The notes below the pieces were generated by a model. That model did not search any database, was not told the DNA's origin, and saw only the letters and a list, made by a program, of their open reading frames with translations. From positions 324,454 to 388,453 of the forward strand of contig NZ_LMFB01000009.1 in NCBI RefSeq assembly GCF_001426685.1: a DNA stretch of 64,000 bases, given 5' to 3'. The DNA comes from Rhizobium sp. Root483D2 (GTDB taxonomy: Bacteria; Pseudomonadota; Alphaproteobacteria; Rhizobiales; Rhizobiaceae). Positions 45,709 to 55,596 of the stretch are shown here, piece by piece. A program made the position numbers and the translations under genes. How positions within the stretch are numbered: position 1 is the first letter of the stretch; the number at the start of each line of letters is the position of its first letter.

Positions 45709-45819
45709 TTTTGGCACCCCTCTTAAAAATACACAGTTGCACGTGATCGTGACCGCAGTCATCGATCTCAACGGGATCGGCAAAGCCGAAGCGTTAGCGC
45801 GAAAAACGCGCCAAAATAG

Positions 45820-45831
45820 TTTGTGTACAAA
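45820..45831. promoter_or_regulatory. TTTGTGTACAAA box, proximal copy
   Basis: This near-palindrome occurs 112 bases before the PotD-like gene. An exact second copy is 214 bp further upstream. The form suits a GntR-, LacI- or MarR-type repressor. Confidence 0.5.
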
Positions 45832-46033
45832 GTAAAATCAGGGACGTGATGGTGACCGCGATGTCGATTTTCAGCGCAAGCCAAGGCCTGTCCCGAACAA
45901 GAGTGGAACAAAACATCCGAGCTAGCAATGCATTCCAAATCGCGATGCGGGGCCTGTCAGGAAAACTTAGGTTTTCCAATTCAGTCCTCAGTTCAAACCC
46001 TCTGATCTTAACGTCAGTCTTTTCATTTTTTAT

Positions 46034-46045
46034 TTGTGTACAAAC
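46034..46045. promoter_or_regulatory. TTTGTGTACAAA box, distal copy
   Basis: Identical 12 bases to the copy at 45820-45831. Two distant copies would allow repression by looping. Confidence 0.5.
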
Positions 46046-46098
46046 TATTATGGATGAATCTTTTTCTGTCAAGGTCTTCTTAGTGTCATCGAAGCATC

Positions 46099-48324
46099 CT
46101 AAGACGAAAAATAGACCTCCAGGCGTTGCGTGTCAGCGCTTTCCGCGATCTCAACGCGAATGCCTCCGGCGTTTGTGTCGTGACGGATGACGGTTCCGTC
46201 CATACGGGCGACAGTGGCGTTGCCCGCCTGGATGCCTCCCAGGTCGATAAAGCCGCCGCTGGCAACGGGCCCGATGGTAAAGGCAAACCGTCCGGCGCCG
46301 ATTTCGATCTGAGACAAGCTCGTCTGCAGGTCCGTCTGCAGCACAATCCGGTCATTGATCGTCATGGACAGAACGGTAGCGTTTACGGAGACATGCAATG
46401 TCCCCGCCGGGCATAGCATGGGGCCGATCGACAGGTCCTCACCCGTATTGCGCACAGTCCACCCGGACCAGGGATCGAAATCGATGATTTCGCCCGCCGC
46501 CATCAGCGGGAGCATTGCTGCCCAGATATAGAAGGGATCGGTATCGCCCTGGTCCATCGCCTCGCCGGTCACCGCGTTATAATTCTCCGACGCGATGCGG
46601 TCCTTGCTCCAGGATGTCATGAACAGTTCATAGCTCTGGCTGGCGAGCTTGCTCGCCTCTGCCATAAAGCCGTAACGGCGCAGGCCGAGCCAAACCATAT
46701 AGTTGACGTTCGGCCAGATGCGCCCGCGCCAATAAACGTTGTCGGCAAAGGCGGGGTCGTCGCGCGTGGCGTTCGGCAGGACGAAATCGCCGCCGAACGT
46801 CGCCTCGTTACTTAGGTGCTCCAGCAATCGCGCGGCCTGCACCGGCGTGGCAGCCCCGCACAGCAGCGGATAGAAACTGGTGGGCGACAGCGAGCGCACG
46901 AAGCCGCCATTGCGCTGGCGGTTGGCGAAGAGACCGCGGCTCTCATCCCACAATGTTTCGCAAATCAGCGTTCGGCAGCGTTCTGCAATCTGCGTAAATT
47001 CCTGTGCGTCCGCATGCTTTCCAAGCACCGTGGCCATGTTCGCCAGCATTTCGGCATCGAGTGCGGCCGCGCAGTTCAATCCGAGATCGAACGTCGACAA
47101 GGTGCGAGTGACGGGGTCGTAGATCGCCTCGTCATGGGTCGCCGAATTGTCCATGCCGGTCTCATTACGGGCGCCGAATGCAGTCCCTTTGTAGAGGCCT
47201 TCGCCGACATCGGAGGTGCCGCAGGAGAGAAGGCCAAACGCGCCGGGATCACGGTTTTCCCACCACCAGCGTTGATTGCGGGAAAGCGCATCATAGTTTG
47301 CTGTCAGCATCGAGCGTTCGCCGGTGCGCTGGTAAAGCTGCCAGGCGACGAGTGCTCCATTCGGGTGCTGGCTGCGATCGACCCAGGCATCGTTGGAGGT
47401 GACGATGCAGGCGATATTGCCTTGCGGCGTGGCGCTGGCCATGGCTGTCGCCATGTTTTCGCGCGCGAGGTCCGCATCGAAAACACCGGCCAGAAGTGCT
47501 GCGAACAGCTGATCGTTGTACCAGACCGCAAATTTTCCGAGGTTCCAGATCCGGGTCACCGCCGTGTAAGGCCGCGCATTGGTGTCGTCCCAGATTGTGT
47601 TCCAGGCGACCACATCGCGAATCGCGTCGAGCGATCCTTGAAACAGACCCGTCTGCGCATCTGGTATCTGCGCCGGCGCCTGTTCTGCAAGGCAGGCGCG
47701 CGCTTTTGCGATGGCGAGGTCCGCACTGTCGGCGACGGCGGCAGCGTACGCGCCCGTGCGCATCATTTCGAGATTGAAGCGAAGCGCAATGACAGGTGCC
47801 TCGTTGCTGCGGGTTGCGGTATAAAAATATCCGTTTTCCTCGAAATCGGCCCGCAGCGCTTCGATCGTCTCATGACCGGTGACGTGGACCGGCGCTTGCG
47901 CGGTGACCACAGCCACAAACCGGGTACCGATCTTCAGGAGGGTTGTATTGCCACCGCCGTCATAGATTCCGATCTCGCCGCCATCGGATGAAATCGCCAG
48001 CGTCACCCAGAACCGGAGGCCCCATTCAGCCGATACGGTTCCCTCCCAGCGTCCGCAAACGGCAAATGGACCCGTTTTCGTAGCGGAGAAGGCGACCGTC
48101 GTGCCGGTGTGGTCCGTTTCGAGTTCGATCGTCGAGCCGTCGATGGCGTGACGTCCCAGGCGGACAGGATTGCGCCGGGGCTCGATTGCCGACGTCGTCT
48201 TGCTGCGCGTGGAATAGAGCACCGGCGTGATCCGCACCCCGAGCGGCAGGAAAACCATTTCGGCCGGCCGGTCCGACCAGCTGTTCCAGGCGCGCATCAG
48301 GGGGATTGTCGAGTGTTTTGGCAT
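46099..48324 (-). CDS. GH63-like (alpha/alpha)6 glycoside hydrolase
   Basis: This 741-residue protein has an N-terminal beta-rich domain and a C-terminal (alpha/alpha)6 barrel with the GH63/GH37-type motifs ARNETGMDNS and VYWRGRIWPNVNYMVWLGL. Bacterial members cleave mannosylglycerate, glucosylglycerate or other alpha-glycosides. There is no signal peptide, so it works on imported substrate. It starts 13 bases after the GH106-like gene and so probably belongs to the nicA-nicB-xdhC transcription unit. Confidence 0.8.
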   Translation of the reverse strand: MPKHSTIPLMRAWNSWSDRPAEMVFLPLGVRITPVLYSTRSKTTSAIEPRRNPVRLGRHAIDGSTIELETDHTGTTVAFSATKTGPFAVCGRWEGTVSAEWGLRFWVTLAISSDGGEIGIYDGGGNTTLLKIGTRFVAVVTAQAPVHVTGHETIEALRADFEENGYFYTATRSNEAPVIALRFNLEMMRTGAYAAAVADSADLAIAKARACLAEQAPAQIPDAQTGLFQGSLDAIRDVVAWNTIWDDTNARPYTAVTRIWNLGKFAVWYNDQLFAALLAGVFDADLARENMATAMASATPQGNIACIVTSNDAWVDRSQHPNGALVAWQLYQRTGERSMLTANYDALSRNQRWWWENRDPGAFGLLSCGTSDVGEGLYKGTAFGARNETGMDNSATHDEAIYDPVTRTLSTFDLGLNCAAALDAEMLANMATVLGKHADAQEFTQIAERCRTLICETLWDESRGLFANRQRNGGFVRSLSPTSFYPLLCGAATPVQAARLLEHLSNEATFGGDFVLPNATRDDPAFADNVYWRGRIWPNVNYMVWLGLRRYGFMAEASKLASQSYELFMTSWSKDRIASENYNAVTGEAMDQGDTDPFYIWAAMLPLMAAGEIIDFDPWSGWTVRNTGEDLSIGPMLCPAGTLHVSVNATVLSMTINDRIVLQTDLQTSLSQIEIGAGRFAFTIGPVASGGFIDLGGIQAGNATVARMDGTVIRHDTNAGGIRVEIAESADTQRLEVYFSS

Positions 48325-48337
48325 GGCTCTTATCCGG

Positions 48338-51016
48338 TCAGTTTGAAAGCGGGATGAGTTTTGGTGCGGCGGTCAATCCGCTTTTATCTGCGGTATCGCC
48401 GCGATAGGGCGTGTGGCTGTAATAGCGGTTTGCCGCAGTGTTGGCGACGTGAAGCTCCAGACTATGCGTGCCGGGGCTGAGAGTGCTAAGCGCAAACCGG
48501 TAGGGCCGCCAGGCCCGGCGGTCGATCTCTTGGCCGTCAAGAAACGCGGTCACAGCTGTTTCCACCTGCGGCAATTCCAGAAGCCAATCGCCTTGCGTTG
48601 CTATCGTCAGGGAGCATCGGTAAATGCCCGTGCCGGAAAAATCCGCGAACCCTTGCGTTTCCCAGCCTGCATCGACAGAGATGGATTGGAAATCCGCCTC
48701 AAGCGCGGGAGAAAAACTCCAGCCATCGGCAAGCGATATCGTTTCCACAGGATCGTGAATGGCCCCGGTCTGCGTGGCTGCCTGATCCGCTACGACCTCC
48801 GATGCTTCGCGCAACCGGATGCACCGAACCTCGTGCGGCTGGAGCACGACCAGGGACCGTTCAAGATTGACCGGCGCATGGATCACGCCATCCGCCGGCG
48901 ACCATTCCTCGGATTCAAAACCACAGCCATACGAGATTTCAACGACAAGGTCGTCCGATCCGTCGTTGAACAGCACAAGTCTCCACCAGCCGTCCGCCTC
49001 ATATCCGATCCACTGCCATGGTTTGCCGCCTGAAGCACTCTCGACTTTCGGCCCCTCGGCTGGAAGGGACGACACCAGAGCGGCAATATCCCGGCTTTCC
49101 GGATGCCCTTCGATATGCGTGGAAACCTTAAAGCACGTCACCTGCGCGTCACTGTCGCAGATAACGGACAGGCGTTCGCCGGATGACCAGATCGCGCCGC
49201 CGGCTGTCTTGAAAGCCTCCAGTTTCCGCGAGCTCTTCATCGTTTCCAAGACGGTGACGCAGGGCAGCACGACGGCAGCGAAAACCAGCCCTGATGCGAT
49301 GAGCTTCCCGTTTTCGATTGTTGCAGCAGCAAGATCGGCCTCGCTCACGAACATGAAATCGCATCCCTGCGCGAGAAGATGTTCGCACCATGCGCCGATA
49401 TGCGTTGCGTGGCCGTGGCGCGGTCCCTGCGCAAAGGCGGTGTAGAGCGGATAGAGAATGGCAACCGGCGTGCGTGGTTTGGCCGGTTCGATAAAGGCGG
49501 AAATCCGGGCGGTCTCGCCGGCAAACAGGTCGTGATAATGCCACCAGGGCTCGAAGTTGATGCCAGGAGCAAAATCGAACCTCGGATTGGCGAACGGCGT
49601 CGGGTCATTGTCGCGGCCATCGGTCTGATAGACGCCGTGCCAGATGAACTGCCGCATGCCAAGGCAATGCAGGCGGATCGCCTGGGCGCGTGCCGTTTCC
49701 AGCGTCATTTCCCATTGGCCTGCGGCACGCCGGGTGGTCCGTTCGGCGCTGGCATAGGTTTCGACCATGCAGCGGCTACGCCCATTGGAGCGCGCAACGG
49801 AATCGCCGAGTTTCGGCGCCAGTTGCGCACTGAAATTGTTGGAATCCACGGCGGTTTCATGCCGGTAGGCATCGATCCCGAAGAAATCGACGGCTGGCGC
49901 CACGCGCGGATCGATGCTGGTAAAGCCGCCGTTCAGCGACCATGACGCGATATGCGGCAGGATTTCGTGTCCGGTCAGCGCGATGCCGTGCATGTCGGAC
50001 CATCGTCGCAGGGTGCCGAAAAAGGCTTCGTTCATCAAAGCCGAATATCCGGCGTAAAATTCTGCCCGCAGCCGCAGCGTGCCGCTGCCGATATCCTGCA
50101 AAAGCGCCAGAAGAATTTTCGCAAAGGACACGCCGGTTCGGTGCGCCATTGTTTCCTGCAATGCCGGTGCAAAAAGCAGGCTGTTGCCGAGATCACCGGA
50201 CATCTGGTCCCAGCGATAAAAGCCTGCTGCCGGCTGGTCGTAGAATACGAAGCCGGCCGGGTCCGGCAACAGACCCTCCAATGTCTTGACGAGCGGATTG
50301 AGACCGACGTCTATAAAACGCTCAGCCGCTTCCGGCAGCAGATAGTTGATCAGGCGGGATGTCGAGGAGCGGGCGCTGATGAAAACGGTGAGCGCCTGAC
50401 CCGCCTCGATCCGGCCATCAAAGGCATAGGCACAGGATACGGCGTCGCTTGCGGTGATGATGATTTGCGCCGTCACATCGGAGATCGCCTCCAGAGTTTC
50501 AATGCCCGAAATGGGGTGCAGGACGGCGGCCTCGACCGTCCAGTCGCACCACTCGACCTTGCCCGCCTCATATTGCCACTCCAGAATATCCGGACCCATT
50601 GTCTCGACGAAAGGCGGATGGATGCCGCTGATCGCGCCTTCAGATGCGGATGCTGACGACCAGAACAGGTGCCGTTCGCGCACGGCATCGCAGCCATCAA
50701 CCGTGCGTCCTCCGGCATGACCGCTGATCCAGTTGTAATCGTCATAGATGCCCAGTTTCAGGCCGAGTTCACCGGCAACGCGGGCAGCGTATCGATAGGC
50801 GGCGAGATATTCAGGCGACAGATAATCTTCGCGCGGCAGCGCAAGACGGGCCTGAATGAGGATCGTCCCGATCCCTTTTGCCTGGAAATCAGACAGCTGC
50901 GCGCAGCAGAGGGCTTCATCGGGAATGGAATGCCAGAACCAATAGGCGGAAGGACGAAAGGCAGCCGTCGGATTTTCAAACAGCGCCCGGTTTGTAATCT
51001 GGATAGGATCACACAT
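48338..51016 (-). CDS. GH106-like glycoside hydrolase (alpha-L-rhamnosidase family resemblance)
   Basis: This 892-residue protein has the GH106-like opening (FRPSAYWFWHSIPDEA, LGIYDDYNWISGHAGG) and a C-terminal galactose-binding-like jelly roll (GIYRCSLTIATQGDWLLELP, AVTAFLDGQEIDRR). It lacks a signal peptide. GH106 enzymes remove rhamnose from plant glycosides, but sequence divergence makes the sugar uncertain. Its start overlaps the xdhC stop by 8 bases, tying a glycosidase tightly to a nicotinate-hydroxylase maturation gene. Confidence 0.7.
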   Translation of the reverse strand: MCDPIQITNRALFENPTAAFRPSAYWFWHSIPDEALCCAQLSDFQAKGIGTILIQARLALPREDYLSPEYLAAYRYAARVAGELGLKLGIYDDYNWISGHAGGRTVDGCDAVRERHLFWSSASASEGAISGIHPPFVETMGPDILEWQYEAGKVEWCDWTVEAAVLHPISGIETLEAISDVTAQIIITASDAVSCAYAFDGRIEAGQALTVFISARSSTSRLINYLLPEAAERFIDVGLNPLVKTLEGLLPDPAGFVFYDQPAAGFYRWDQMSGDLGNSLLFAPALQETMAHRTGVSFAKILLALLQDIGSGTLRLRAEFYAGYSALMNEAFFGTLRRWSDMHGIALTGHEILPHIASWSLNGGFTSIDPRVAPAVDFFGIDAYRHETAVDSNNFSAQLAPKLGDSVARSNGRSRCMVETYASAERTTRRAAGQWEMTLETARAQAIRLHCLGMRQFIWHGVYQTDGRDNDPTPFANPRFDFAPGINFEPWWHYHDLFAGETARISAFIEPAKPRTPVAILYPLYTAFAQGPRHGHATHIGAWCEHLLAQGCDFMFVSEADLAAATIENGKLIASGLVFAAVVLPCVTVLETMKSSRKLEAFKTAGGAIWSSGERLSVICDSDAQVTCFKVSTHIEGHPESRDIAALVSSLPAEGPKVESASGGKPWQWIGYEADGWWRLVLFNDGSDDLVVEISYGCGFESEEWSPADGVIHAPVNLERSLVVLQPHEVRCIRLREASEVVADQAATQTGAIHDPVETISLADGWSFSPALEADFQSISVDAGWETQGFADFSGTGIYRCSLTIATQGDWLLELPQVETAVTAFLDGQEIDRRAWRPYRFALSTLSPGTHSLELHVANTAANRYYSHTPYRGDTADKSGLTAAPKLIPLSN

Positions 51017-52034
51017 GGCCGTCGAACTTCATGGTGGAGCGCGCCGCAGCGACATCGGCGAGAATGGATAGCGCCAGTGCATTTCCATCACGGGCTGGTC
51101 CGAAGAGGCCAATCGGGGCCTTGATGCGATCCATATCGTGATCGCTATATCCATGCTCGCGTAAAGCTTCACGGCGCTTTTCATGCGTGCGTTTGCTGCC
51201 CAGCGCGCCAATGTAGAAAGGATCGCGTTGCAGTGCGACTTTCAGGAATGGCAGTTCCTGGGCGAGATCGTGAAACAGCAGCGCGACTGCGGTATCGGCA
51301 TCAACAAGCGCCTCGTCGAATCGCGGTTCGGATTGGCCGTCAAAGGCAAATGTCTCGAAACCCGAGTGACACGCAACCCGTGTTGCGCAATCCAGTTCGA
51401 TGCCTCGGCCGCAGATCACCAGGCGTGGGCGCGGTCTGTAGCGGCGAATATAGGATGCACCGTTTTCCGTGTCCTCGATATCCGTGATGCTCTGTTTCAC
51501 GGCGTCGTAGCAGAGCGCGCCCACTTTCCGGGATCGAAGACTGTCGAGAACATGGCGAAGCGGACCCACGTCTTTCAAAACGTGGATGGCAAGCGTGATA
51601 CCGCCACCGCAGGGAAGCTGGATGTCGAAAAAGGTCGATCCCTCGCCAAGAAGCAGAAACCGGTCGGCTCCCCGCTTCATCGCATCGACCGCCTCGGCGG
51701 CAACGGCTGCCTCGGTGCAGCCGCCCGAGACATAGCCGCAATAGCCACCATCCATTCCAACAGCCATCTGGGCGCCAAGCGCGCGTGCGGACCCGCCGCG
51801 GATATCGACCAATGTGACCAGCGCGCTTTTTCCTTCTTTCTCAAAACGCTCGGCGGCATAGTTCAAGATCGTTTCCGGATCATCCGTCATGATGGCGCAG
51901 AAAGGCAGAGTGGGGATAACGTCGTGAAGTGATCGCGCGTTCGATACGGCGGCGTGTCTCGCACTGCCGCTGACAAAGATGCCGTCGCTCTCGAAGAACC
52001 CACGTGCGGTGATGCCGGTCTCAAACTGCTGCAC
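51009..52034 (-). CDS. xdhC: XdhC/CoxI-family molybdenum cofactor insertion protein
   Basis: This 341-residue protein has the XdhC_CoxI domain (SALVTLVDIRGGSARALG, YVSGGCTEAAV) and the C-terminal Rossmann domain (YIGALGSKRTHEKR, PIGLFGPARDG). Such proteins bind the mature, often sulfurated, Mo cofactor and hand it to xanthine-dehydrogenase-type enzymes, here the NicB-like subunit encoded 13 bases upstream. The start appears to be GTG at 52034; an ATG at 51890 would begin close to the domain. Confidence 0.88.
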   Translation of the reverse strand: MQQFETGITARGFFESDGIFVSGSARHAAVSNARSLHDVIPTLPFCAIMTDDPETILNYAAERFEKEGKSALVTLVDIRGGSARALGAQMAVGMDGGYCGYVSGGCTEAAVAAEAVDAMKRGADRFLLLGEGSTFFDIQLPCGGGITLAIHVLKDVGPLRHVLDSLRSRKVGALCYDAVKQSITDIEDTENGASYIRRYRPRPRLVICGRGIELDCATRVACHSGFETFAFDGQSEPRFDEALVDADTAVALLFHDLAQELPFLKVALQRDPFYIGALGSKRTHEKRREALREHGYSDHDMDRIKAPIGLFGPARDGNALALSILADVAAARSTMKFDGHV

Positions 52035-52047
52035 GTTGCCCGCTCCT

Positions 52048-55000
52048 TCAGTGGCTTGCCGCCGTTACGCGCTGCATGGCGCCTGCCGTATTTGTCCATG
52101 CCGGTTTTCCCGGCGCAAAACGCGCCCTCAGATAGGCTGCGAGGTCCTTGATCTGGCCCTCGCTTAACGTATCGCCGAACGCGGGCATGGACATGACTTC
52201 CGGCGCTTCGCGTCCTCTGGTTTTGGCAAGGATGGCCGGTGCTTCGACACCGTGCAATATGACCTGCAGAATGTTGTCCGGTGTATCGGCATGCAGGTTG
52301 CTGTTCAGCGCCAGCGACGGCAGGATGGTGTTGCCTGTATGGCAGGTCGCGCATGCCCCGTTGAAGATCCGTTCGCCCTTGGGCGACAAAAGGGCTGCAG
52401 TGGACTTGGTTGTTTCGCTCGCGGCAATGGCAGCCTCGCTCTGGGCGGTCGCGACGGCGGGTTCGGTCCCACCGTTCAAGCTTGCGAGATAGTTGGCCAT
52501 GGCGCGGATGTCGCTATCGGGAAGCGGCTGCATGACATCGACCACCTGCGCCATCGGGCCAGCGGCGCTGCCGTGGTCGCGCGAATGCCCGGTGCGCAGA
52601 TAGTCGTAGAAGGCGTCCGCCGTCCAGCCGACGGGTCCTTTGGCAAAAGTGTTGAGCGCGGGCGCTTCCCAGCCATCGGCAAATCCACCGGACAAGAGGA
52701 CATTGCCGGTCCTTTCCGCGCCCAGCACATTGCGCTGCGTATGGCAGGCCGAACAGTGGCCAAGGGTTTCGACCAGATAGGCGCCGCGATTCCACTGCGC
52801 ATCGCGCGTCTCGACATAGCGGAACGGCTCGGCCTTCAGGAACAGGGCATTCCAGCCGGCCATCATCGCGCGAATATTATAGGGAAATGTCAGCTTGGTT
52901 TCCGGCGGCTTATCGGAGGCCGGACTTTGCGTCATCATATAGGCATAAAGCGCCTGGAGGTCGGCATCCTCTGCGCCGGCAAATGATGTGTAGGGATGAG
53001 CGGGATAGAGATGATGGCCGTCGCGGCTGACACCCTCGCGCATGGCACGCTCGAAGGCAGGATAGGACCAGGCGCCGATACCGTTTTTCGCATCAGGGGT
53101 GATGTTGGTGGCATAGACCGCGCCAAACGGCGTGTCGAAGCGCCGTCCGCCGGCGAACGGGGTTCCGTCGGGGCCGGCATGGCAGACATTGCAGGCGCCG
53201 GCAGCAGCAGCCATGCGTCCGCGTTCGATCGTTGCAGCGCTATAGACATTGCTGTCGGGTGTCGGGATCGTGCCGATGGCGGGGCGCCATGGCGAGGCCA
53301 TGGTGACAATCCCCGAAAGGGCGGCGACGGCCCCTGCGGCGGACAGACCGACTGTCCACCATCTGCGCTTCTTTGCGGGTTCGGCCGGCGATGCCGCGTT
53401 CTTGCCGCTGTTCAGCGTGGCCAGCACCAGTTCCGGCGTCAAAGGCAATTCGCGGAAACGGATGCCGGTTGCGTCATAGACGGCATTGGCGATGGCAGAG
53501 GCGCTCGGCACGGATGCGGACTCGCCGACGCCGAGCGGTGGCTCGTCCTGCCGGGGGATCATCAGGACATCGATATCGGGGACTTCGGGGAAGGTGATGA
53601 GCGAATAGCCGCCCCATTCCTTCGAGGTCACGGCTGTCGATGAAAACTCCACCTTTTCCTTCAGCACCCGGCTGGTGGACTGGATGATATTGCCGTGGAT
53701 CTGGTGACGAACGCCATCGGGATTGATCATCATCCCGGAATCCTGCGCGCAGGTCACTTTCGTGACGGCCACTTCGCCGGTCTTGGTGTTAACGGCGACA
53801 TCAGCGACCCATGCGGCCCAGGCCGCCGCCTTGCCGGGAAAGGGGCCGTGGATATAGACGGCATAGGCAAAGCCGCGACCGTAGAGAAGATCGCCTTCGC
53901 CGCCCAGCGTACCCCACGTGGTGTGCGGCACCCAATTTGCCCGCGCGGCCAGCGCGTTGACGAGATCGACCGCGCGCGGATCCTGCAGATAGCGCAGCCG
54001 GTATTCGATCGGATCGACACCGGCTGCGGCCGCCAGTTCATCCACATAGCATTCATGGGCGAAGGTGTTGGGCATGGCCGAAACACCGCGAAACCAGGAA
54101 GCACGGGCGATCGGCGGCATGTCATGCACGGTGACGCGCAGATTGCCATAGGCATAGGGCGGGATCGCGGTGCGGTCGCCCATCTGCACCACGTCCGAAA
54201 TTGGCGGCACCTTGCCGGTGAGGATGAGCGGCAGGGTCGGGGCGAGGTTTGAGGGATAGCGCGTTTCGAAATCATAGGCCGAGGGGCCGCCCTCCAGATC
54301 GAGGCCGCCGCGAACGTCCATGATCTGTGCTGCCCCCTTGGGCTCCCAGGCATGTTCCTGCTCGCGGCTCAATTGCACCCTGACCGGCGCTTTGACAGCG
54401 CGCGATAGAAGGGCCGCATCGGCGGTGACGTCGTCGGCGCAGTTCCGGCCATAGCATCCGGCCGCTTCAAGCCGTTCGACGAGGATCAAGTCTTCGGGCA
54501 TATCCAAAAGCAGGGCGAGATCGCGGCGCATGGGAAAAGGGTTTTGCGTCCCGGACCAGACGGTCAGGCCATCGTCGCGATAGTCTGCCACGGCGCAGGA
54601 CGGTCCGATCGATCCGTGCATCTGGTAGGGCCAGACATAGGTTCGGTTCATCGGCTGGGCGCTGCCGGCGAGCGCCATATCGACATTGCCGCGATCGGCA
54701 AGCTTGCGCGGGGTCGAAGGATTGGCGCGCAGCGCTGCTTCCGGTGCGTTGAGGTCCGGGCGTTCCTGCGCGGCACGCCAGACCACCTTGAGTGTCTTTG
54801 CCGCTTCGATGGCGATTTCCTCACGCGTGGCGACAACCCCGACGAAATCACCGATGGCGACCACGCCAACCAGGCCCTCGATACCGGCAACGGATGTCTC
54901 ATCGATGGAGATCAGACTGTTGCCGACATGCTCGCCATGATCAAAGCCGGCATAGGGCGGGCGGATGACGCGGCCATGCAGCATGCCGGGTACGCGTACG

Positions 55001-55596
55001 TCGTGCACATAGGTCCAGCGCCCCGTCGCTTTCGCGGGAATATCGACGCGCGGACGCGAGGAGCCGACAATCGTATAGGCAGAGGCCGGTTTGAGTTCGG
55101 CAGAAGCGTCGATCGACAGACGCACATGCGCGCCGGCGACGAGATCGGCAAAGCTCAGGCTCCAGTTTTCACCGGTCGCAGCGCGAATGATGCCGTCGTC
55201 CAGGATGAGCTTTTCGACCGGCGTGCCGGTCCGCATCGAAGCCCTGACAAGCAGGTGACGTCTTGCGGTCGCCGCCGCATAGCGCAGCGGAATGGCGGTG
55301 ATCTGGATGGTTTCGCTGGCAATGGTTGCGCCCTGGTTGGGGGCGGCTGATGTTGCCCCAAGCACCATATCGACCTGCTCGAACGGGACATGGAGTTCTT
55401 CGGCGACGATCTGCGCCAGCGACGTCCGGATGCCTGTTCCCAAATCGACATGGCCATTGAACGCCATGACGCGCCCATCCGGACCGATGGCGATAAAAAG
55501 CTCGGCCGCGTCGCCCAATTCCACATCTGAAACGATGAGCAGCATCTCGGCGGCGGCCATATAGGCCGATTTGGGTGTTTCGCGGTGCAGGGTCAT
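52048..55596 (-). CDS. nicB: Nicotinate hydroxylase large subunit: Mo-cofactor domain fused to tri-haem cytochrome c (NicB-like)
   Basis: This 1182-residue protein joins a molybdopterin-binding part of the permuted isoquinoline-oxidoreductase type (Mo segment first, hammerhead near 210: GRWTYVHDVRVPGMLHG; active-site GVGESA near the end of the Mo part) to a membrane anchor (about 746-768) and a cytochrome c region with three CxxCH motifs: CNVCH at 802, CSACH at 948 and CATCH at 1082. Pseudomonas putida NicB has the same layout and size. Electrons from ring hydroxylation at C6 pass through the iron-sulfur subunit to the haems and then to an oxidase. The ATGA overlap with nicA couples the two. 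Confidence 0.92.
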   Translation of the reverse strand: MTLHRETPKSAYMAAAEMLLIVSDVELGDAAELFIAIGPDGRVMAFNGHVDLGTGIRTSLAQIVAEELHVPFEQVDMVLGATSAAPNQGATIASETIQITAIPLRYAAATARRHLLVRASMRTGTPVEKLILDDGIIRAATGENWSLSFADLVAGAHVRLSIDASAELKPASAYTIVGSSRPRVDIPAKATGRWTYVHDVRVPGMLHGRVIRPPYAGFDHGEHVGNSLISIDETSVAGIEGLVGVVAIGDFVGVVATREEIAIEAAKTLKVVWRAAQERPDLNAPEAALRANPSTPRKLADRGNVDMALAGSAQPMNRTYVWPYQMHGSIGPSCAVADYRDDGLTVWSGTQNPFPMRRDLALLLDMPEDLILVERLEAAGCYGRNCADDVTADAALLSRAVKAPVRVQLSREQEHAWEPKGAAQIMDVRGGLDLEGGPSAYDFETRYPSNLAPTLPLILTGKVPPISDVVQMGDRTAIPPYAYGNLRVTVHDMPPIARASWFRGVSAMPNTFAHECYVDELAAAAGVDPIEYRLRYLQDPRAVDLVNALAARANWVPHTTWGTLGGEGDLLYGRGFAYAVYIHGPFPGKAAAWAAWVADVAVNTKTGEVAVTKVTCAQDSGMMINPDGVRHQIHGNIIQSTSRVLKEKVEFSSTAVTSKEWGGYSLITFPEVPDIDVLMIPRQDEPPLGVGESASVPSASAIANAVYDATGIRFRELPLTPELVLATLNSGKNAASPAEPAKKRRWWTVGLSAAGAVAALSGIVTMASPWRPAIGTIPTPDSNVYSAATIERGRMAAAAGACNVCHAGPDGTPFAGGRRFDTPFGAVYATNITPDAKNGIGAWSYPAFERAMREGVSRDGHHLYPAHPYTSFAGAEDADLQALYAYMMTQSPASDKPPETKLTFPYNIRAMMAGWNALFLKAEPFRYVETRDAQWNRGAYLVETLGHCSACHTQRNVLGAERTGNVLLSGGFADGWEAPALNTFAKGPVGWTADAFYDYLRTGHSRDHGSAAGPMAQVVDVMQPLPDSDIRAMANYLASLNGGTEPAVATAQSEAAIAASETTKSTAALLSPKGERIFNGACATCHTGNTILPSLALNSNLHADTPDNILQVILHGVEAPAILAKTRGREAPEVMSMPAFGDTLSEGQIKDLAAYLRARFAPGKPAWTNTAGAMQRVTAASH

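Larger units (their letters stand above)
45709..46098. other. 390-base upstream region of the PotD-like operon
   Basis: The stretch is AT-richer than its surroundings and holds no convincing gene. It contains two exact TTTGTGTACAAA boxes (listed separately) and must hold the promoter of the operon. A 92-codon open frame at 45794-46072 on minus has no family resemblance. Confidence 0.5.

Noticed and set aside
45794-46072. Possible 92-codon gene upstream of the PotD-like gene
   Set aside because: It covers the regulatory boxes, is AT-rich and has no recognisable product.
46816-47991. 391-codon open frame on the plus strand
   Set aside because: Antisense to the GH63-like gene and without a ribosome binding site or domain.
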